From the NCBI GenBank assembly GCA_016177875.1, contig JACOUL010000052.1:1-64000 (forward strand): a stretch of DNA of 64,000 nucleotides. The letters run 5' to 3'. Shown piece by piece: positions 38,261 through 47,846 of this stretch. The notes under the pieces are model-generated. The model was not told where the DNA came from. It made no database searches and was given only the letters and a program-made list of their open reading frames with translations. The translations under genes were made by a program, and so were the position numbers. How positions within the stretch are numbered: position 1 is the stretch's first letter; each line of letters starts with the position of its first letter. The DNA comes from Burkholderiales bacterium. Lineage in GTDB: Bacteria; Pseudomonadota; Gammaproteobacteria; Burkholderiales; Burkholderiaceae_D.

Positions 38261-38913
38261 GGTTCCGTATCGGGCTGATTTTCCGGCGACGATAAATTGA
38301 AAGCATCCAAGGCCAGGCAGGCGTCGCGTATACGTAAAATTGTCGGCATAGCCGACAGATTGCATTTGAGTCGCTGCGCATTATAGACTTGCGGAATTAA
38401 GCAACAGTCGGCCAATGACGGCGAATCGCCGAAACAAAATTTTCCTGTACGCGTATCGCTTGCCAATGTGGCTTCAATCGAAGATAAGCCCTCCATGCAC
38501 CAATGGCGATACCAGTCGTCTTTATCGTCATCACCGATCCCCAACTTGTGCTTGAGATAGCGCAGCACGCGTAAATTATTGAGCGGATGAATATCGCAAG
38601 CGATCGTTAACGCGATGCTACGCACATATGCTCGATCCAATGCCGCTTTCGGTAGCAGCGGAGCTTGCGGATAAGCTTCGTCCAGGTATTCGATAATTGC
38701 TAAGGACTGAGTAAGAATCGCCGCATCGTTTTCAGCCACTGCCAATACAGGCACCAGTCCCAGTGGATTAAGTTTGCGGTAGCCAGGCAGTAGCTGTTCT
38801 CCGCCTTGCTTGAGCAAATGCACCGGTACAGTCTCGTAGGTCAAGCCTTTGAAATTGAGCGCGATGCGCACTCTCCACGCCGCCGAGCTGCGAAAATAAC
38901 TATAGAGTCTCAT
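38257..38913 (-). CDS. maiA: Zeta-class glutathione S-transferase (maleylacetoacetate/maleylpyruvate isomerase type)
   Basis: A 218-residue zeta GST that isomerises maleyl intermediates of aromatic ring cleavage using glutathione. The family signature SSxxWRVRIAL is present as SSAAWRVRIAL, with Ala where many members have Cys, and the thioredoxin-fold NPLGLVPVL and QSLAIIEYLDEAYP follow. It overlaps the upstream FAH-family gene by four bases (ATGA). Maleylacetoacetate and maleylpyruvate isomerases cannot be separated by sequence here, so the symbol is provisional. Confidence 0.82.
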   Translation of the reverse strand: MRLYSYFRSSAAWRVRIALNFKGLTYETVPVHLLKQGGEQLLPGYRKLNPLGLVPVLAVAENDAAILTQSLAIIEYLDEAYPQAPLLPKAALDRAYVRSIALTIACDIHPLNNLRVLRYLKHKLGIGDDDKDDWYRHWCMEGLSSIEATLASDTRTGKFCFGDSPSLADCCLIPQVYNAQRLKCNLSAMPTILRIRDACLALDAFNLSSPENQPDTEP

Positions 38914-39605
38914 ATGACTTTGACGTGGAGCTCACCCAGCCCGGCAATTTTCGCCTCGATAACATCACCCGGCTGCACTGCCCCTACACCTTCCGGCGTG
39001 CCGGTAAAAATCAGATCGCCCGGTTGGAGCATGTAATACTTCGAGAGATAGGCAATTACTTCTGCCACATTCCAAATCATGTTGGCGATATCGCTCTTCT
39101 GCCTTGCCACACCATTGACGCTCAAATGAATGGCGGCGTCGGTTAGCCAACCGCTATGCTGCAATAAATGAATCGACGCAATCGGCGCGGAACAATCGAA
39201 ACCTTTAGAGGTGTCCCAAGGCCGCCCAGCTTTTTTAGCTTCGCTTTGCAAGTCGCGGCGCGTCATGTCCAATCCGATTGCGTAACCAAACACATGTTCC
39301 GCGGCGCTAGCGGCATCGATATGCCTGCCGCCTTTACCGATCGCTACCACCAATTCAACTTCGTGATGAAGATTTTGTGTCATGCCGGGAAAAGGCATTT
39401 CACCAGTCGTTCCCGGCAGTACCGGCAAGACTGCATCGGCGGGCTTCATGAAAAAGAATGGCGCTTCGCGGCCTGTCGCACCCATTTCCTTCGCATGTTC
39501 GGCATAGTTCTGGCCCACGCAATAGATGCGGTGGACGGGAAACACTGCATCGCTATCCGCGATCGGTACCGCGGCTTGGGGTATCGGAGAAAAAATGAAT
39601 GACAT
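38910..39605 (-). CDS. Fumarylacetoacetate hydrolase-family protein (fumarylpyruvate hydrolase-like)
   Basis: A 231-residue FAH-fold hydrolase, acting with the adjacent isomerase on fumaryl products of aromatic degradation. The metal ligands are visible in HHEVELVVAIGK and GYAIGLDMTRRDLQ-type FGYAIGLDMTRRDLQ, followed by GRPWDTSKGFDCSAPI and FTGTPEGVGAVQPGD. Its size and the RRDLQ...KGFD pattern resemble NagK-type fumarylpyruvate hydrolases. ATG at 39605 has GAGG before it. It lies directly after livF. Confidence 0.85.
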   Translation of the reverse strand: MSFIFSPIPQAAVPIADSDAVFPVHRIYCVGQNYAEHAKEMGATGREAPFFFMKPADAVLPVLPGTTGEMPFPGMTQNLHHEVELVVAIGKGGRHIDAASAAEHVFGYAIGLDMTRRDLQSEAKKAGRPWDTSKGFDCSAPIASIHLLQHSGWLTDAAIHLSVNGVARQKSDIANMIWNVAEVIAYLSKYYMLQPGDLIFTGTPEGVGAVQPGDVIEAKIAGLGELHVKVI

Positions 39606-39606
39606 A

Positions 39607-40335
39607 TCAAACCTCACCCAGATAGGCCACCTTGACTCTCGGATCGTTCAACATATCGGCGCCCTTGCCGTTCATGGTAATCAATCCGGAATCCATCACA
39701 TAGCCACGATGTGCAGCCTGCAAGGCAAGCTTGGCGTTTTGCTCGACCAAGAGAATCGTCACCCCTTGCGCCGCAATCTCACGCACCACTTCGAAAATTT
39801 TTTCGACCATAATCGGCGCCAATCCCATCGACGGTTCGTCCAGCAGCAGCAATTGCGGATGGCTCATCAACGCTCGCGCCATCGCCAGCATTTGCTGCTC
39901 GCCGCCTGATAGCGTACCGGCTAATTGGCTGGAACGCTCTTTCAATCTTGGAAAAACACCGAACCACTTATCGATATCGGCTTCGATGCCTGCCTTATCG
40001 CTTCGCGTATAAGCGCCCATCAACAGATTTTCGCGGATCGTCATACGCGTGAATACGCCGCGCCCTTCAGGCACCATCGCCAAGCCATTTTGCACGAGCT
40101 GGAACGAGTTCATGCCCTTAATGGGCCGGCCACGGTATTCGATGTGCCCGCCAATGCGGCACTCAGGCAGCGTTCCGGTGATCGCTTTCAGCGTGGTGGT
40201 TTTGCCGGCACCATTCGCACCGATTAAGGCGATCAATTCACCCTGATTGACTTCAAGATCGATCCCTTTGACCGCCTGGATGCCGCCGTAGGCAATATTT
40301 AATCCCGAAATCTTCAGCATCGAATTCGTCTCCAT
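39607..40335 (-). CDS. livF: Branched-chain amino acid-type ABC transporter ATP-binding protein LivF
   Basis: Second ATPase of a HAAT-family importer. The 242-residue protein has Walker A GANGAGKTT, the signature LSGGEQQMLAMARAL and Walker B LLLLDEPSMGLAP, and lacks the LivG-specific insertion. GGAGG lies about ten bases before the ATG, which overlaps the livG stop by one base (TGATG). The next gene begins one base after its stop, so the transporter and the FAH/GST pair look co-transcribed. Confidence 0.93.
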   Translation of the reverse strand: METNSMLKISGLNIAYGGIQAVKGIDLEVNQGELIALIGANGAGKTTTLKAITGTLPECRIGGHIEYRGRPIKGMNSFQLVQNGLAMVPEGRGVFTRMTIRENLLMGAYTRSDKAGIEADIDKWFGVFPRLKERSSQLAGTLSGGEQQMLAMARALMSHPQLLLLDEPSMGLAPIMVEKIFEVVREIAAQGVTILLVEQNAKLALQAAHRGYVMDSGLITMNGKGADMLNDPRVKVAYLGEV

Positions 40336-41105
40336 CAATGCGATCCTCCGAGATACGCTTCGATGACGGCCGGATTCTTTTGGACCTCGGCGGGGCTACC
40401 TTCGGCGATCGGCTTGCCGTAATCGAGTACCGTAATGCGATCGCATAATCCCATGACCAGTTTCACGTCGTGCTCAATCAATAAGATTGTTTTTCCGACG
40501 CCGCGTATCTTTTCCAGCAAATCGCGCAAGGCGAGTTTTTCCGTCGCATTCATGCCCGCAGCAGGCTCGTCCAGCGCGAGCAATTGCGGATCGGTCGCCA
40601 AAGCACGTGCGATCTCCAATCTTCGCTGGTCACCATACGACAAGAAGCGCGCAGTGCGATCAGCCAAGCGCGCAATGCCGACAAATTCCAGCAATTCCAT
40701 CGCGCGCTTGCGAATAGCGGCTTCCTCTTCACGCGCGGCGCGATGGCGCAGAATCGCACCGAGGATCCCTTGATGAGTACGCACATGACGACCCACCATG
40801 ACGTTTTCCAGCGCAGTCATCTCGCCGAATAAACGAATATTTTGGAAAGTGCGCGCAATGCCGGCCTTGGCGACTTCATGCGGAGCCGACGGTGAATAAG
40901 ATTTTCCCGCAAGTGCGAATGTGCCTGAGTCCGGTTGATACAAGCCGGTAATCACATTGAAGAATGTCGTCTTGCCTGCGCCGTTGGGGCCGATCAAGCC
41001 GTAGATCTGGCCTTGATAGACGCGCACGCTCACACCGCATAGCGCTTGCAATCCGCCGAAACGTTTGTTGACGCCGGCAATGTCAAGGATAACTGAGTCG
41101 CCCAT
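40335..41105 (-). CDS. livG: Branched-chain amino acid-type ABC transporter ATP-binding protein LivG
   Basis: First ATPase of the importer. The 256-residue protein has Walker A GPNGAGKTT, the LSYGDQRRLEIARAL signature typical of LivG, and the longer C-terminal region ending EAYLGG. The ATG at 41105 is chosen because AAAGG lies nine bases upstream; an ATG at 41111 is possible. Confidence 0.93.
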   Translation of the reverse strand: MGDSVILDIAGVNKRFGGLQALCGVSVRVYQGQIYGLIGPNGAGKTTFFNVITGLYQPDSGTFALAGKSYSPSAPHEVAKAGIARTFQNIRLFGEMTALENVMVGRHVRTHQGILGAILRHRAAREEEAAIRKRAMELLEFVGIARLADRTARFLSYGDQRRLEIARALATDPQLLALDEPAAGMNATEKLALRDLLEKIRGVGKTILLIEHDVKLVMGLCDRITVLDYGKPIAEGSPAEVQKNPAVIEAYLGGSH

Positions 41106-41118
41106 TAGCATGAGCCTT

Positions 41119-42333
41119 TCATGCCCCGACAACGCCGGTCGGCTTGTCAGGCTTGTCTACATCCGCATCGGGGCGATCTTCTTGCCGCGGCGCGGGCCAG
41201 ATGCCGGACGGCCGGATTTGCATAATAATCACAAGTGCCAGGCCGAGAACCAGCAACCGCAACACTTCCGCCGCAACGAAAATCTCTCCAAACAAAATTT
41301 TTTGTATCGGCTCGACGACATGCCGCAACGTTCCCTCTAAGCTGACAAGCAGGACCGCGCCGAGAATTACGCCAGGTATATGCCCCATGCCGCCCAACAC
41401 GACCATCGCCAACACCATAATCGATTCCATTAAGGAAAACGATTCCGGCGATACGAATCCTTGAAACGACGCGAACATCGCACCGGCGACCCCGCCGAAC
41501 GACGCGCCCATGGCGAAAGCCAGCAGCTTCATGTTACGGGTGTTGATACCCATCGCTTTGGCGGCAACTTCATCTTCGCGAATTGCCACCCACGCTCTTC
41601 CAAGACGCGAATGCTGCAACCGATAAGAAATGAAAATAATCGCTATGCATAGAAACAAGAATAGAAAATAGTAGGCGTTCACCGAAGGCATCGAGATAAA
41701 GCCGACATGCACTGTGGATTGTGATCCCGCCTCCCCGGCGAGCGAGACGCCGAAAATCCGAATCGGATCAATCAAATTGATGCCCTGCGGTCCATTAGTG
41801 ATATTGACCGGCCCGCTGAGGTTATTCATGAAGATGCGGATGATCTCGCCAAAGCCCAGAGTAACGATTGCGAGATAATCGCCGCGCAACTTCAAGGTGG
41901 GCGCGCCCAGTAATGCTCCGAACACCGCCGCCAAAGCAGCGCCGAGCGGAATGATGAACCACACGGAAAGATGAATGCCATTTTGTGCAATCTCCGGTCC
42001 GAAAATAGCGATTAAGCTATTCCCGACTACCGGATATTGATTGACGAATGATTCGAGAACCGTGGCGAATTGCGGCGACGCCAGCAAACCGGTCATGTAT
42101 GCGCCGAGTGCATAAAACGCGATATAGCCAAGATCAAGCAATCCGGCAAAACCTACCACGATGTTCAATCCGAGCGCCAGCATGATGTACAGGAGCGCGA
42201 AGTCCATAATGCGCACCCATGAATTGCCGAATTGAGAAGCAATGAATGGAAAAGCGATAAGGGCGATACCTAGAATGGCATAACTTACCGCAGCCTTGCG
42301 CGGGTTGCTCTGCATGTCGAACAGGCTGCTCAT
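41119..42333 (-). CDS. livM: Branched-chain amino acid-type ABC transporter permease LivM
   Basis: A 404-residue permease with nine to ten membrane segments, LNIVVGFAGLLDLGYIAFYALGAY near the N-terminus and the cytoplasmic coupling motif AIREDEVAAKAMGIN. It pairs with LivH. The C-terminal 30 residues are hydrophilic and rich in Asp/Lys/Pro. AAAGG precedes the ATG by six bases. Confidence 0.94.
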   Translation of the reverse strand: MSSLFDMQSNPRKAAVSYAILGIALIAFPFIASQFGNSWVRIMDFALLYIMLALGLNIVVGFAGLLDLGYIAFYALGAYMTGLLASPQFATVLESFVNQYPVVGNSLIAIFGPEIAQNGIHLSVWFIIPLGAALAAVFGALLGAPTLKLRGDYLAIVTLGFGEIIRIFMNNLSGPVNITNGPQGINLIDPIRIFGVSLAGEAGSQSTVHVGFISMPSVNAYYFLFLFLCIAIIFISYRLQHSRLGRAWVAIREDEVAAKAMGINTRNMKLLAFAMGASFGGVAGAMFASFQGFVSPESFSLMESIMVLAMVVLGGMGHIPGVILGAVLLVSLEGTLRHVVEPIQKILFGEIFVAAEVLRLLVLGLALVIIMQIRPSGIWPAPRQEDRPDADVDKPDKPTGVVGA

Positions 42334-42342
42334 GTTTTACCT

Positions 42343-43272
42343 TTAAGCACGGTCTGCGACACGCTCGCCCATGATGCCGGACGGACGCAGTGTGAGTACG
42401 ATAATCAACACGATGAAGGCAAAAATATCCTGATACTGGCTACCAAGAAAATCGCCGGTCAAATCGCCGATATATCCAGCGCCTAGGCTTTCAATTAAAC
42501 CAAGCAACAAGCCGCCGACCATCGCGCCATAGATATTGCCGATTCCCCCTAGTACCGCTGCCGAAAAAGCCTTCAGTCCGGGTACGAATCCCATAGCGAA
42601 CTGTGCAGTCGAATATGTCGCCGCCCACATGACGCCTGCGACCGCCGCCAATGCCGCGCCGATGGCAAAAGTCATCACGACCACCCGATTGGAATCGACT
42701 CCCATCAAACCGGCGACGCGTGGATTTTCCGCGGTAGCGCGCATGGCGCGTCCCATCTTGGTTTTTTCTACCAATAGAACCAATCCGGCCATTCCCGATA
42801 CTGCAAGAACCAAGAGCATGACCTGAGTAGGCGAGATAAGCGCGCCGAATATATGTATCGGATCGGAAGGCATCACTTGCGGAAATGGAATGGGGTTACG
42901 TCCCCAAATCAGCATCGCCAACGTCTGCAGCAAAATTGAAACGCCAATCGCAGTGATGAGTGGGGCCAGGCGCGGCGCATTGCGCAAACGCCGGTAAGCT
43001 ACTCGCTCGATGATGATGTTAAGAATGGCACACACCGGCACCGCCCCGATGATGGCGATACCTAACATTACGATGCCAGGCAAATCGGGGGCGACGACTT
43101 GAACAATCTTCAAGATGGTCAGACCGACCATTGCCCCGATCATCAACACGTCGCCGTGCGCGAAATTAATGAGGTTAAGAACACCGTATACCATGGTATA
43201 GCCAAGCGCAATCAATGCATACATGCTGCCCAGCACTAGGCCATTGACGATCTGTTGGATAAATATATCCAT
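42343..43272 (-). CDS. livH: Branched-chain amino acid-type ABC transporter permease LivH
   Basis: A 309-residue permease with about eight membrane segments, the N-terminal QQIVNGLVLGSMYALIALGYTMVYG and the coupling segment GRAMRATAENPRVAGLMGVD. First gene of livHMGF. No periplasmic binding-protein gene accompanies the cluster in this window, so the substrate is uncertain. Confidence 0.94.
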   Translation of the reverse strand: MDIFIQQIVNGLVLGSMYALIALGYTMVYGVLNLINFAHGDVLMIGAMVGLTILKIVQVVAPDLPGIVMLGIAIIGAVPVCAILNIIIERVAYRRLRNAPRLAPLITAIGVSILLQTLAMLIWGRNPIPFPQVMPSDPIHIFGALISPTQVMLLVLAVSGMAGLVLLVEKTKMGRAMRATAENPRVAGLMGVDSNRVVVMTFAIGAALAAVAGVMWAATYSTAQFAMGFVPGLKAFSAAVLGGIGNIYGAMVGGLLLGLIESLGAGYIGDLTGDFLGSQYQDIFAFIVLIIVLTLRPSGIMGERVADRA

Positions 43273-43284
43273 TCTTGCCGAGCT

Positions 43285-44232
43285 CTAGTCGCGCACCGCG
43301 CTTTGCCCACCCAAGCCCTTGGGCATCGGGAAGGTCACGTGTTCCTCGACGCCGTCGAGCGCACGCACACTTTGCGCGCCGAACGATTTCAATCGTTCGA
43401 TCACTTCCTTGACGAGAACTTCGGGCGCCGATGCTCCTGCGGTGACCCCGACACGCCGCTTGCCTTCCAGCCAAGCAGGATTGATTTGACCGGCATTGTC
43501 GACCATGTAAGCTTCCGTTCCGATTTTCTGCGCCACTTCGCGCAAGCGATTGGAGTTTGAACTGTTGGGACTGCCGACCACGATTACTAGATCGACTTGC
43601 GGCGCCATGAATTTGACCGCTTCCTGGCGATTGGTGGTGGCATAACAAATGTCTCCCTTTTTCGGCTCGGCGATGTTGGGAAAACGGCGCTTCAATGCCG
43701 CGATGACATCCGCTGTGTCATCGATCGACAAAGTGGTTTGCGTGACGTAAGCAAGCATATCCGGGTTGTTGACATGCAGCCTTTCCACGTCTTCGGCGGT
43801 CTCGACAAGGTACATCCCTTCTTCCGCCTGCCCCATGGTACCTTCGACTTCCGGATGCCCGTCATGACCCACCATGATAATCTCGCGTCCCTCACGTCGC
43901 ATCTTCGCGACTTCGATATGCACCTTCGTCACCAGCGGACAAGTCGCATCGAATACGGTCAACCCCCGCTCTGCAGCTTCCGCTTCGACTACCTTGGAAA
44001 CACCGTGTGCGGAAAAAATCACTGTGCTGCCGGTCGGGACATCCGCCAATTCTTCGATAAACACTGCGCCCTTGTTGCGCAAGTCATCGACGACATAGGC
44101 GTTATGCACGATTTCATGGCGCACATAAATCGGCGCGCCGAATTGCGCTAACGCGCGCTCGACGATTTCGATGGCACGATCGACGCCGGCGCAAAAACCG
44201 CGCGGCTGGGCAAGCAAGATCTCTTTATCCAT
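43285..44232 (-). CDS. ispH: 4-hydroxy-3-methylbut-2-enyl diphosphate reductase
   Basis: Last enzyme of the MEP isoprenoid pathway, making IPP and DMAPP with an iron-sulfur cluster. The 315-residue protein has the three cluster cysteines in [23 protein letters not shown] and [12 protein letters not shown], and the active-site TQTTLS. Its ATG overlaps the fkpB stop by one base, giving the common fkpB-ispH pair. Confidence 0.97.
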   Translation of the reverse strand: MDKEILLAQPRGFCAGVDRAIEIVERALAQFGAPIYVRHEIVHNAYVVDDLRNKGAVFIEELADVPTGSTVIFSAHGVSKVVEAEAAERGLTVFDATCPLVTKVHIEVAKMRREGREIIMVGHDGHPEVEGTMGQAEEGMYLVETAEDVERLHVNNPDMLAYVTQTTLSIDDTADVIAALKRRFPNIAEPKKGDICYATTNRQEAVKFMAPQVDLVIVVGSPNSSNSNRLREVAQKIGTEAYMVDNAGQINPAWLEGKRRVGVTAGASAPEVLVKEVIERLKSFGAQSVRALDGVEEHVTFPMPKGLGGQSAVRD

Positions 44233-44687
44233 TACAGTATGCCGATGATCTTCACTTCGAACTTGACCGCTTGGCCTGCCAACGGATGATTGAAATCGAA
44301 CAGTGCGTTGTCTTCATTGATTTCGCGCAGCACGCCGGCAAAGCGCCCGCCATTGGGCGCCGCGAATTCCACTAGATCGCCGATGGCATATTCTTCACCA
44401 GGTGCGGAATTTTCGTTGAGCGTCGCGCGCGAAACGCGTTGTATCAGATCGGGATTGCGCGGGCCAAACGCCTTTTCCGGCGTCAGCTCGAATACCTGAT
44501 GCTCGCCGTCTTGCAATCCGATTAGACAGGCCTCCAAAAAAGGAGCCAATTGCCCGGTGCCGAGTTGCAGCGTTGCAGGGTTTTCGTGAAAGGTGGAGAC
44601 AATATCCTCCCCATCCATCGACGCGAGACGGTAATGCAAAGTAAGGTAGGCGGATTCGGTAACAACCGGTTGCTGCAAGTTTGACAT
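44232..44687 (-). CDS. fkpB: FKBP-type peptidyl-prolyl cis-trans isomerase (SlpA/FkpB)
   Basis: A 151-residue SlyD/SlpA-like isomerase with [40 protein letters not shown] and the inserted flap domain ([17 protein letters not shown]), ending [16 protein letters not shown]. It lacks the His-rich tail of SlyD. Adjacent to ispH as in many proteobacteria and divergent from radC. Confidence 0.93.
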   Translation of the reverse strand: MSNLQQPVVTESAYLTLHYRLASMDGEDIVSTFHENPATLQLGTGQLAPFLEACLIGLQDGEHQVFELTPEKAFGPRNPDLIQRVSRATLNENSAPGEEYAIGDLVEFAAPNGGRFAGVLREINEDNALFDFNHPLAGQAVKFEVKIIGIL

Positions 44688-44746
44688 GAAGTACTCTCAA
44701 TGGCAGGATAGCCGACTATTTTACCCTCTCCCATCCCCTAATTTTC

Positions 44747-45421
44747 ATGGCGATTACCGATTGGCCGGAAGAACTAAGACCGCGTGAACGCTTAATCAAG
44801 CAAGGCGCGCAAGCCTTGTCTGATGCGGAACTGCTCGCCGTGTTTTTACGGGTGGGCGTGGCTGGAAAGAGCGCTGTTGACCTGGGACGCGACATGGTTG
44901 GCCACTTCGGTTCTTTAAACGGCCTGTTTGCCGCGACGCTCGAAGACTTTTCCGTTCTCAACGGATTGGGACCGGCGAAGTACGCGCAACTGCAAGCGGT
45001 GCTCGAATTGGCGCGCCGCGCCTTGTCGGAAGAATTACAAAACGGTGCGGCACTTAACTCTCCGCAGGCAGTGAAACAATATTTGCAGCTCCTGTTAGCT
45101 AATCGCCCCTACGAATCGTTTGCCGTACTTTTCCTTGATGTAAAAAATCGGCTGATCGCCTCAGAAGAGCTATTTCGCGGAACGCTTACCCATACCAGCG
45201 TCTATCCGCGTGAAATCGTCAAGGCGGCACTTGCGCACAATGCCGCGGCGCTTATCTTCGCGCACAATCACCCGTCCGGCACACCGGAACCCAGTGCAGC
45301 CGACCGCGCATTGACTCAAGCACTCAAACAAGCCTTAGCGCTGGTGGATGTGCGAGTACTCGATCATTTCATCGTCGCGGGTCACCAAGTGCATTCCTTC
45401 GCAGAGCACGGCGAACTCTAA
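44747..45421 (+). CDS. radC: RadC/UPF0758 JAB-domain protein
   Basis: A 224-residue RadC homologue: N-terminal helix-hairpin-helix-like region ([32 protein letters not shown]) and a C-terminal JAB metalloprotease-like domain with [17 protein letters not shown], which supplies His, His, Ser and Asp of the JAMM site. Its role in DNA repair is disputed. A palindromic AT-rich hairpin follows at 45428-45463. Confidence 0.92.
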   Translation: MAITDWPEELRPRERLIKQGAQALSDAELLAVFLRVGVAGKSAVDLGRDMVGHFGSLNGLFAATLEDFSVLNGLGPAKYAQLQAVLELARRALSEELQNGAALNSPQAVKQYLQLLLANRPYESFAVLFLDVKNRLIASEELFRGTLTHTSVYPREIVKAALAHNAAALIFAHNHPSGTPEPSAADRALTQALKQALALVDVRVLDHFIVAGHQVHSFAEHGEL

Positions 45422-45427
45422 AAAGCC

Positions 45428-45463
45428 AATTGTTAAATACATGAATTCCAATATTTAACAATT
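45428..45463. terminator. AT-rich 12-bp inverted repeat after radC
   Basis: AATTGTTAAATA (45428-45439) and TATTTAACAATT (45452-45463) are perfectly complementary around a 12-base loop and are followed by TTTCTTT. It may be a weak radC terminator or an operator upstream of the rpmB promoter, which begins 16 bases later. Confidence 0.5.
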
Positions 45464-45478
45464 TTTCTTTGCAAGTCA

Positions 45479-45507
45479 TTGAATACTCGGCATTTTTTCG
45501 CTATACT
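45479..45507 (+). promoter_or_regulatory. Sigma-70 promoter of rpmB-rpmG
   Basis: TTGAAT (45479-45484), 17-base spacer, TATACT (45502-45507), giving a leader of about 35 bases before rpmB. Confidence 0.75.
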
Positions 45508-45547
45508 CTCGTTTTTCCAATGTTTGAAGTTCTTTAAGGAGTCAGTC

Positions 45548-45784
45548 ATGGCACGTGTTTGCCAAGTCACCGGGAAAAAGCCGATGGTCGGCAACAATGT
45601 TTCCCATGCAAATAACAAGACTAAGCGCCGCTTTCTGCCGAACCTGCAGAATCGCCGCATTTTCGTCGAGTCCGAGAATCGCTGGGTTTCCCTGCGCGTA
45701 TCCAACGCCGGCATGCGCGTGATCGACAAGATCGGCATCGATGCCGTGCTGGCCGATATGCGTGCCCGCGGCGAAAAGATCTAA
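45548..45784 (+). CDS. rpmB: 50S ribosomal protein L28
   Basis: A 78-residue basic ribosomal protein with the family start [19 protein letters not shown] and [20 protein letters not shown]. It has one Cys only, so it is the zinc-independent form. AAGGAG lies seven bases before the ATG. Operon with rpmG. Confidence 0.97.
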   Translation: MARVCQVTGKKPMVGNNVSHANNKTKRRFLPNLQNRRIFVESENRWVSLRVSNAGMRVIDKIGIDAVLADMRARGEKI

Positions 45785-45860
45785 TCTTTTGAATTGCGGG
45801 ACAGTGCTAGACGCAGGCTGCTCTGTCCTCGACTGAATATAACTGAATTAAGGAACTATC

Positions 45861-46028
45861 ATGGCGAAATCCGGCCGCGACAAAATCAAATTGGAATCGA
45901 CCGCAGGCACTGGTCATTTCTACACCACGACCAAAAACAAGCGCACCATGCCTGAGAAAATGGAGATCAGCAAATTTGATCCCAAGGCACGCAAGCATGT
46001 GGTCTACAAGGAAACCAAGATCAAATAA
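45861..46028 (+). CDS. rpmG: 50S ribosomal protein L33
   Basis: A 55-residue ribosomal protein: [32 protein letters not shown] and a C-terminal KYDP-like [16 protein letters not shown]. It lacks the CxxC pairs of zinc-binding L33 variants. AAGGA precedes the ATG; it follows rpmB by 76 bases and is followed by a strong terminator. Confidence 0.97.
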   Translation: MAKSGRDKIKLESTAGTGHFYTTTKNKRTMPEKMEISKFDPKARKHVVYKETKIK

Positions 46029-46044
46029 TGTGATCTTCCTAAAT

Positions 46045-46074
46045 AAAAAAGCCCGACAGAGTCGGGCTTTTTTA
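46045..46074. terminator. Terminator after rpmG, shared with the PilZ gene
   Basis: Stem AAAAAAGCCCGAC/GTCGGGCTTTTTT with loop AGA, symmetric and therefore able to act on both strands. The PilZ gene stop lies within its right flank (46072). Confidence 0.92.
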
Positions 46075-46413
46075 TTGCTGATTAATGAAATCAGCAAGCA
46101 AGCTCGTATTTGCCTCATCCAGCCGGAAAAACTGGAAGCCGGTTCGAAAGCCATTCGCGCTATTACCCGCACTGTAAACTGACTTCGCCACGCCGCTGAA
46201 TTGCCTGGTGCTGCCGCCAACATCAACCTCAAACTTCACCACACAGAATTCACCAAAGGCTATCGACTCCGGAAGTAATAGGCAAACGCCTCCAAGCGAA
46301 ACGTCCACGCCTCGCGCGTCGAGAGGCGCCTTTTCTCCCACCGCCACCTTCGCGACCACAGAAAGCTGCTTGCGAGGATGCATCCGAACTTCGTTATCCA
46401 ACGTATCGCTCAT
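46072..46413 (-). CDS. PilZ-domain protein
   Basis: A 113-residue single PilZ domain with the c-di-GMP-binding RxxxR motif (RMHPR, residues 10-14) and the DxSxxG motif (VDVSLGG). It is therefore likely to bind c-di-GMP and act through a protein partner, in motility, adhesion or envelope functions. No neighbour indicates the target. The stop codon overlaps the shared terminator. Confidence 0.85.
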   Translation of the reverse strand: MSDTLDNEVRMHPRKQLSVVAKVAVGEKAPLDARGVDVSLGGVCLLLPESIAFGEFCVVKFEVDVGGSTRQFSGVAKSVYSAGNSANGFRTGFQFFRLDEANTSLLADFINQQ

Positions 46414-46449
46414 GTCTAATGCCTTAATTGCTCATTAAATATTTAACTC

Positions 46450-46482
46450 AAAAAAAAGCGACTCCAGCGGGAGTCGCTTTTC
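46450..46482 (-). terminator. Terminator downstream of the desaturase gene
   Basis: On the minus strand AAAAGCGACTCC pairs with GGAGTCGCTTTT around a short GCT-containing loop, followed by further T residues. It lies about 16 bases after the desaturase stop. Confidence 0.9.
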
Positions 46483-46497
46483 AACTATCGATCAAGC

Positions 46498-47700
46498 TTA
46501 CGCATAACTCCGCAAGCGTAGAGAGAACTCGCGCAAGGCTTTAATTCCGGAGGCCTCGGCACGAGCGCACCAGTCTTGCAACTGCTGCAACAATTGTTCG
46601 CGACTAGCGTGAGAACGATTCCACAAAGCGGCCAATTCGACTCGCATGTCGTGCATAGTCTTAAGCGCTTTGCTATGTGCCAGCAATTCCGATAGTTGCT
46701 GTTTCTGCGGATCGGCCAAGGAAGCCGGCTCGCGCTGCAACAGCTTTTTCGCCCCCTTTAAAACACGCGACTCACATTGCGACTTAGCTTTCAGCTGTTC
46801 GAATTCCTCGCGCCACGTTTGCTTGAGTGACTTTGCATACTTCGCCATCACGTCATAGCGATTGGCAATCACGGATTGCAGCGTCTCGAAGTCAGCCACC
46901 AGTTTCTCGCGGTCGAATTTCGGTGCGGGTGCAAGCTTTTTCACCTTAGCCAAACCGACACTTTCCAAAATGCGGATATACATCCAACCAATATCAAATT
47001 CATACCACTTCGACGACAGCTTGGCTGAAGTGCCGAAAGTGTGATGATTGTTATGCAGTTCTTCGCCGCCGATGATAATGCCCCAAGGGAGGATATTGGT
47101 CGAAGCGTCCGTGCAGTCGTAATTGCGGTAGCCCCAATAGTGACCGATACCATTGATGATGCCGGCGGCAGTCACCGGAATCCACATCATTTGCACGGCC
47201 CAAACCGACACGCCAACAACGCCAAACAGCAGCACATTGATGACCAACATGAGAGAAACACCGAGCGCCGAGTGCTTGCCATACACATGGCGCTCAATCC
47301 AGTCATCCGGCGTGCCGTGACCATACTTCTCCATGGTCTCAGCATTTTTGGCTTCCGCACGATAGAGCTCGGCGCCTTCGAAAAAGACTTTCCGGATCCC
47401 ACGCGTAACTGGGCTGTGCGGATCTTCTTCGGTTTCACACTTAGCGTGGTGCTTGCGATGAATGGACGCCCATTCCTTGGTGACCATGCCTGTGGTCAAC
47501 CAGAGCCAGAAGCGGAAAAAATGGCTGGCGATTGGGTGCAAATCCAAGCCGCGATGTGCTTGGCAACGATGCAAAAAAATCGTGACGCTAGCAATCGTGA
47601 TATGGGTCACCAAAAGGGTAAAACCAACAACTTGCCATTTGCTGGCATTGGTCAATCCATTCGATAAAAAATTCAAAACGAGATCAATAAAAGATTCCAA
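46498..47700 (-). CDS. Delta-9-type acyl-CoA/acyl-lipid fatty acid desaturase
   Basis: A 400-residue membrane di-iron desaturase introducing a double bond into saturated acyl chains. The three histidine boxes are visible: HRCQAHR (about residue 44), HRKHH and HNNHH. Four hydrophobic segments surround them, and a helical C-terminal extension of about 130 residues follows. The start is TTG at 47700, supported by GGAG about ten bases upstream and by the absence of an in-frame ATG before the first histidine box. Confidence 0.9.
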   Translation of the reverse strand: MESFIDLVLNFLSNGLTNASKWQVVGFTLLVTHITIASVTIFLHRCQAHRGLDLHPIASHFFRFWLWLTTGMVTKEWASIHRKHHAKCETEEDPHSPVTRGIRKVFFEGAELYRAEAKNAETMEKYGHGTPDDWIERHVYGKHSALGVSLMLVINVLLFGVVGVSVWAVQMMWIPVTAAGIINGIGHYWGYRNYDCTDASTNILPWGIIIGGEELHNNHHTFGTSAKLSSKWYEFDIGWMYIRILESVGLAKVKKLAPAPKFDREKLVADFETLQSVIANRYDVMAKYAKSLKQTWREEFEQLKAKSQCESRVLKGAKKLLQREPASLADPQKQQLSELLAHSKALKTMHDMRVELAALWNRSHASREQLLQQLQDWCARAEASGIKALREFSLRLRSYA

Positions 47701-47846
47701 GATCGTACTACTCCGGTGAGTTTGCTTTACTTAAACATGCTTCGGGTGAAGCAGTCCCTCTTCTTTTCTTTATATATCAATTTTTTTCTAGAGGATGTTG
47801 AGGATTGTAACCTGATTTTTGTTTCTAACCCTCGTTATAGACTTGA

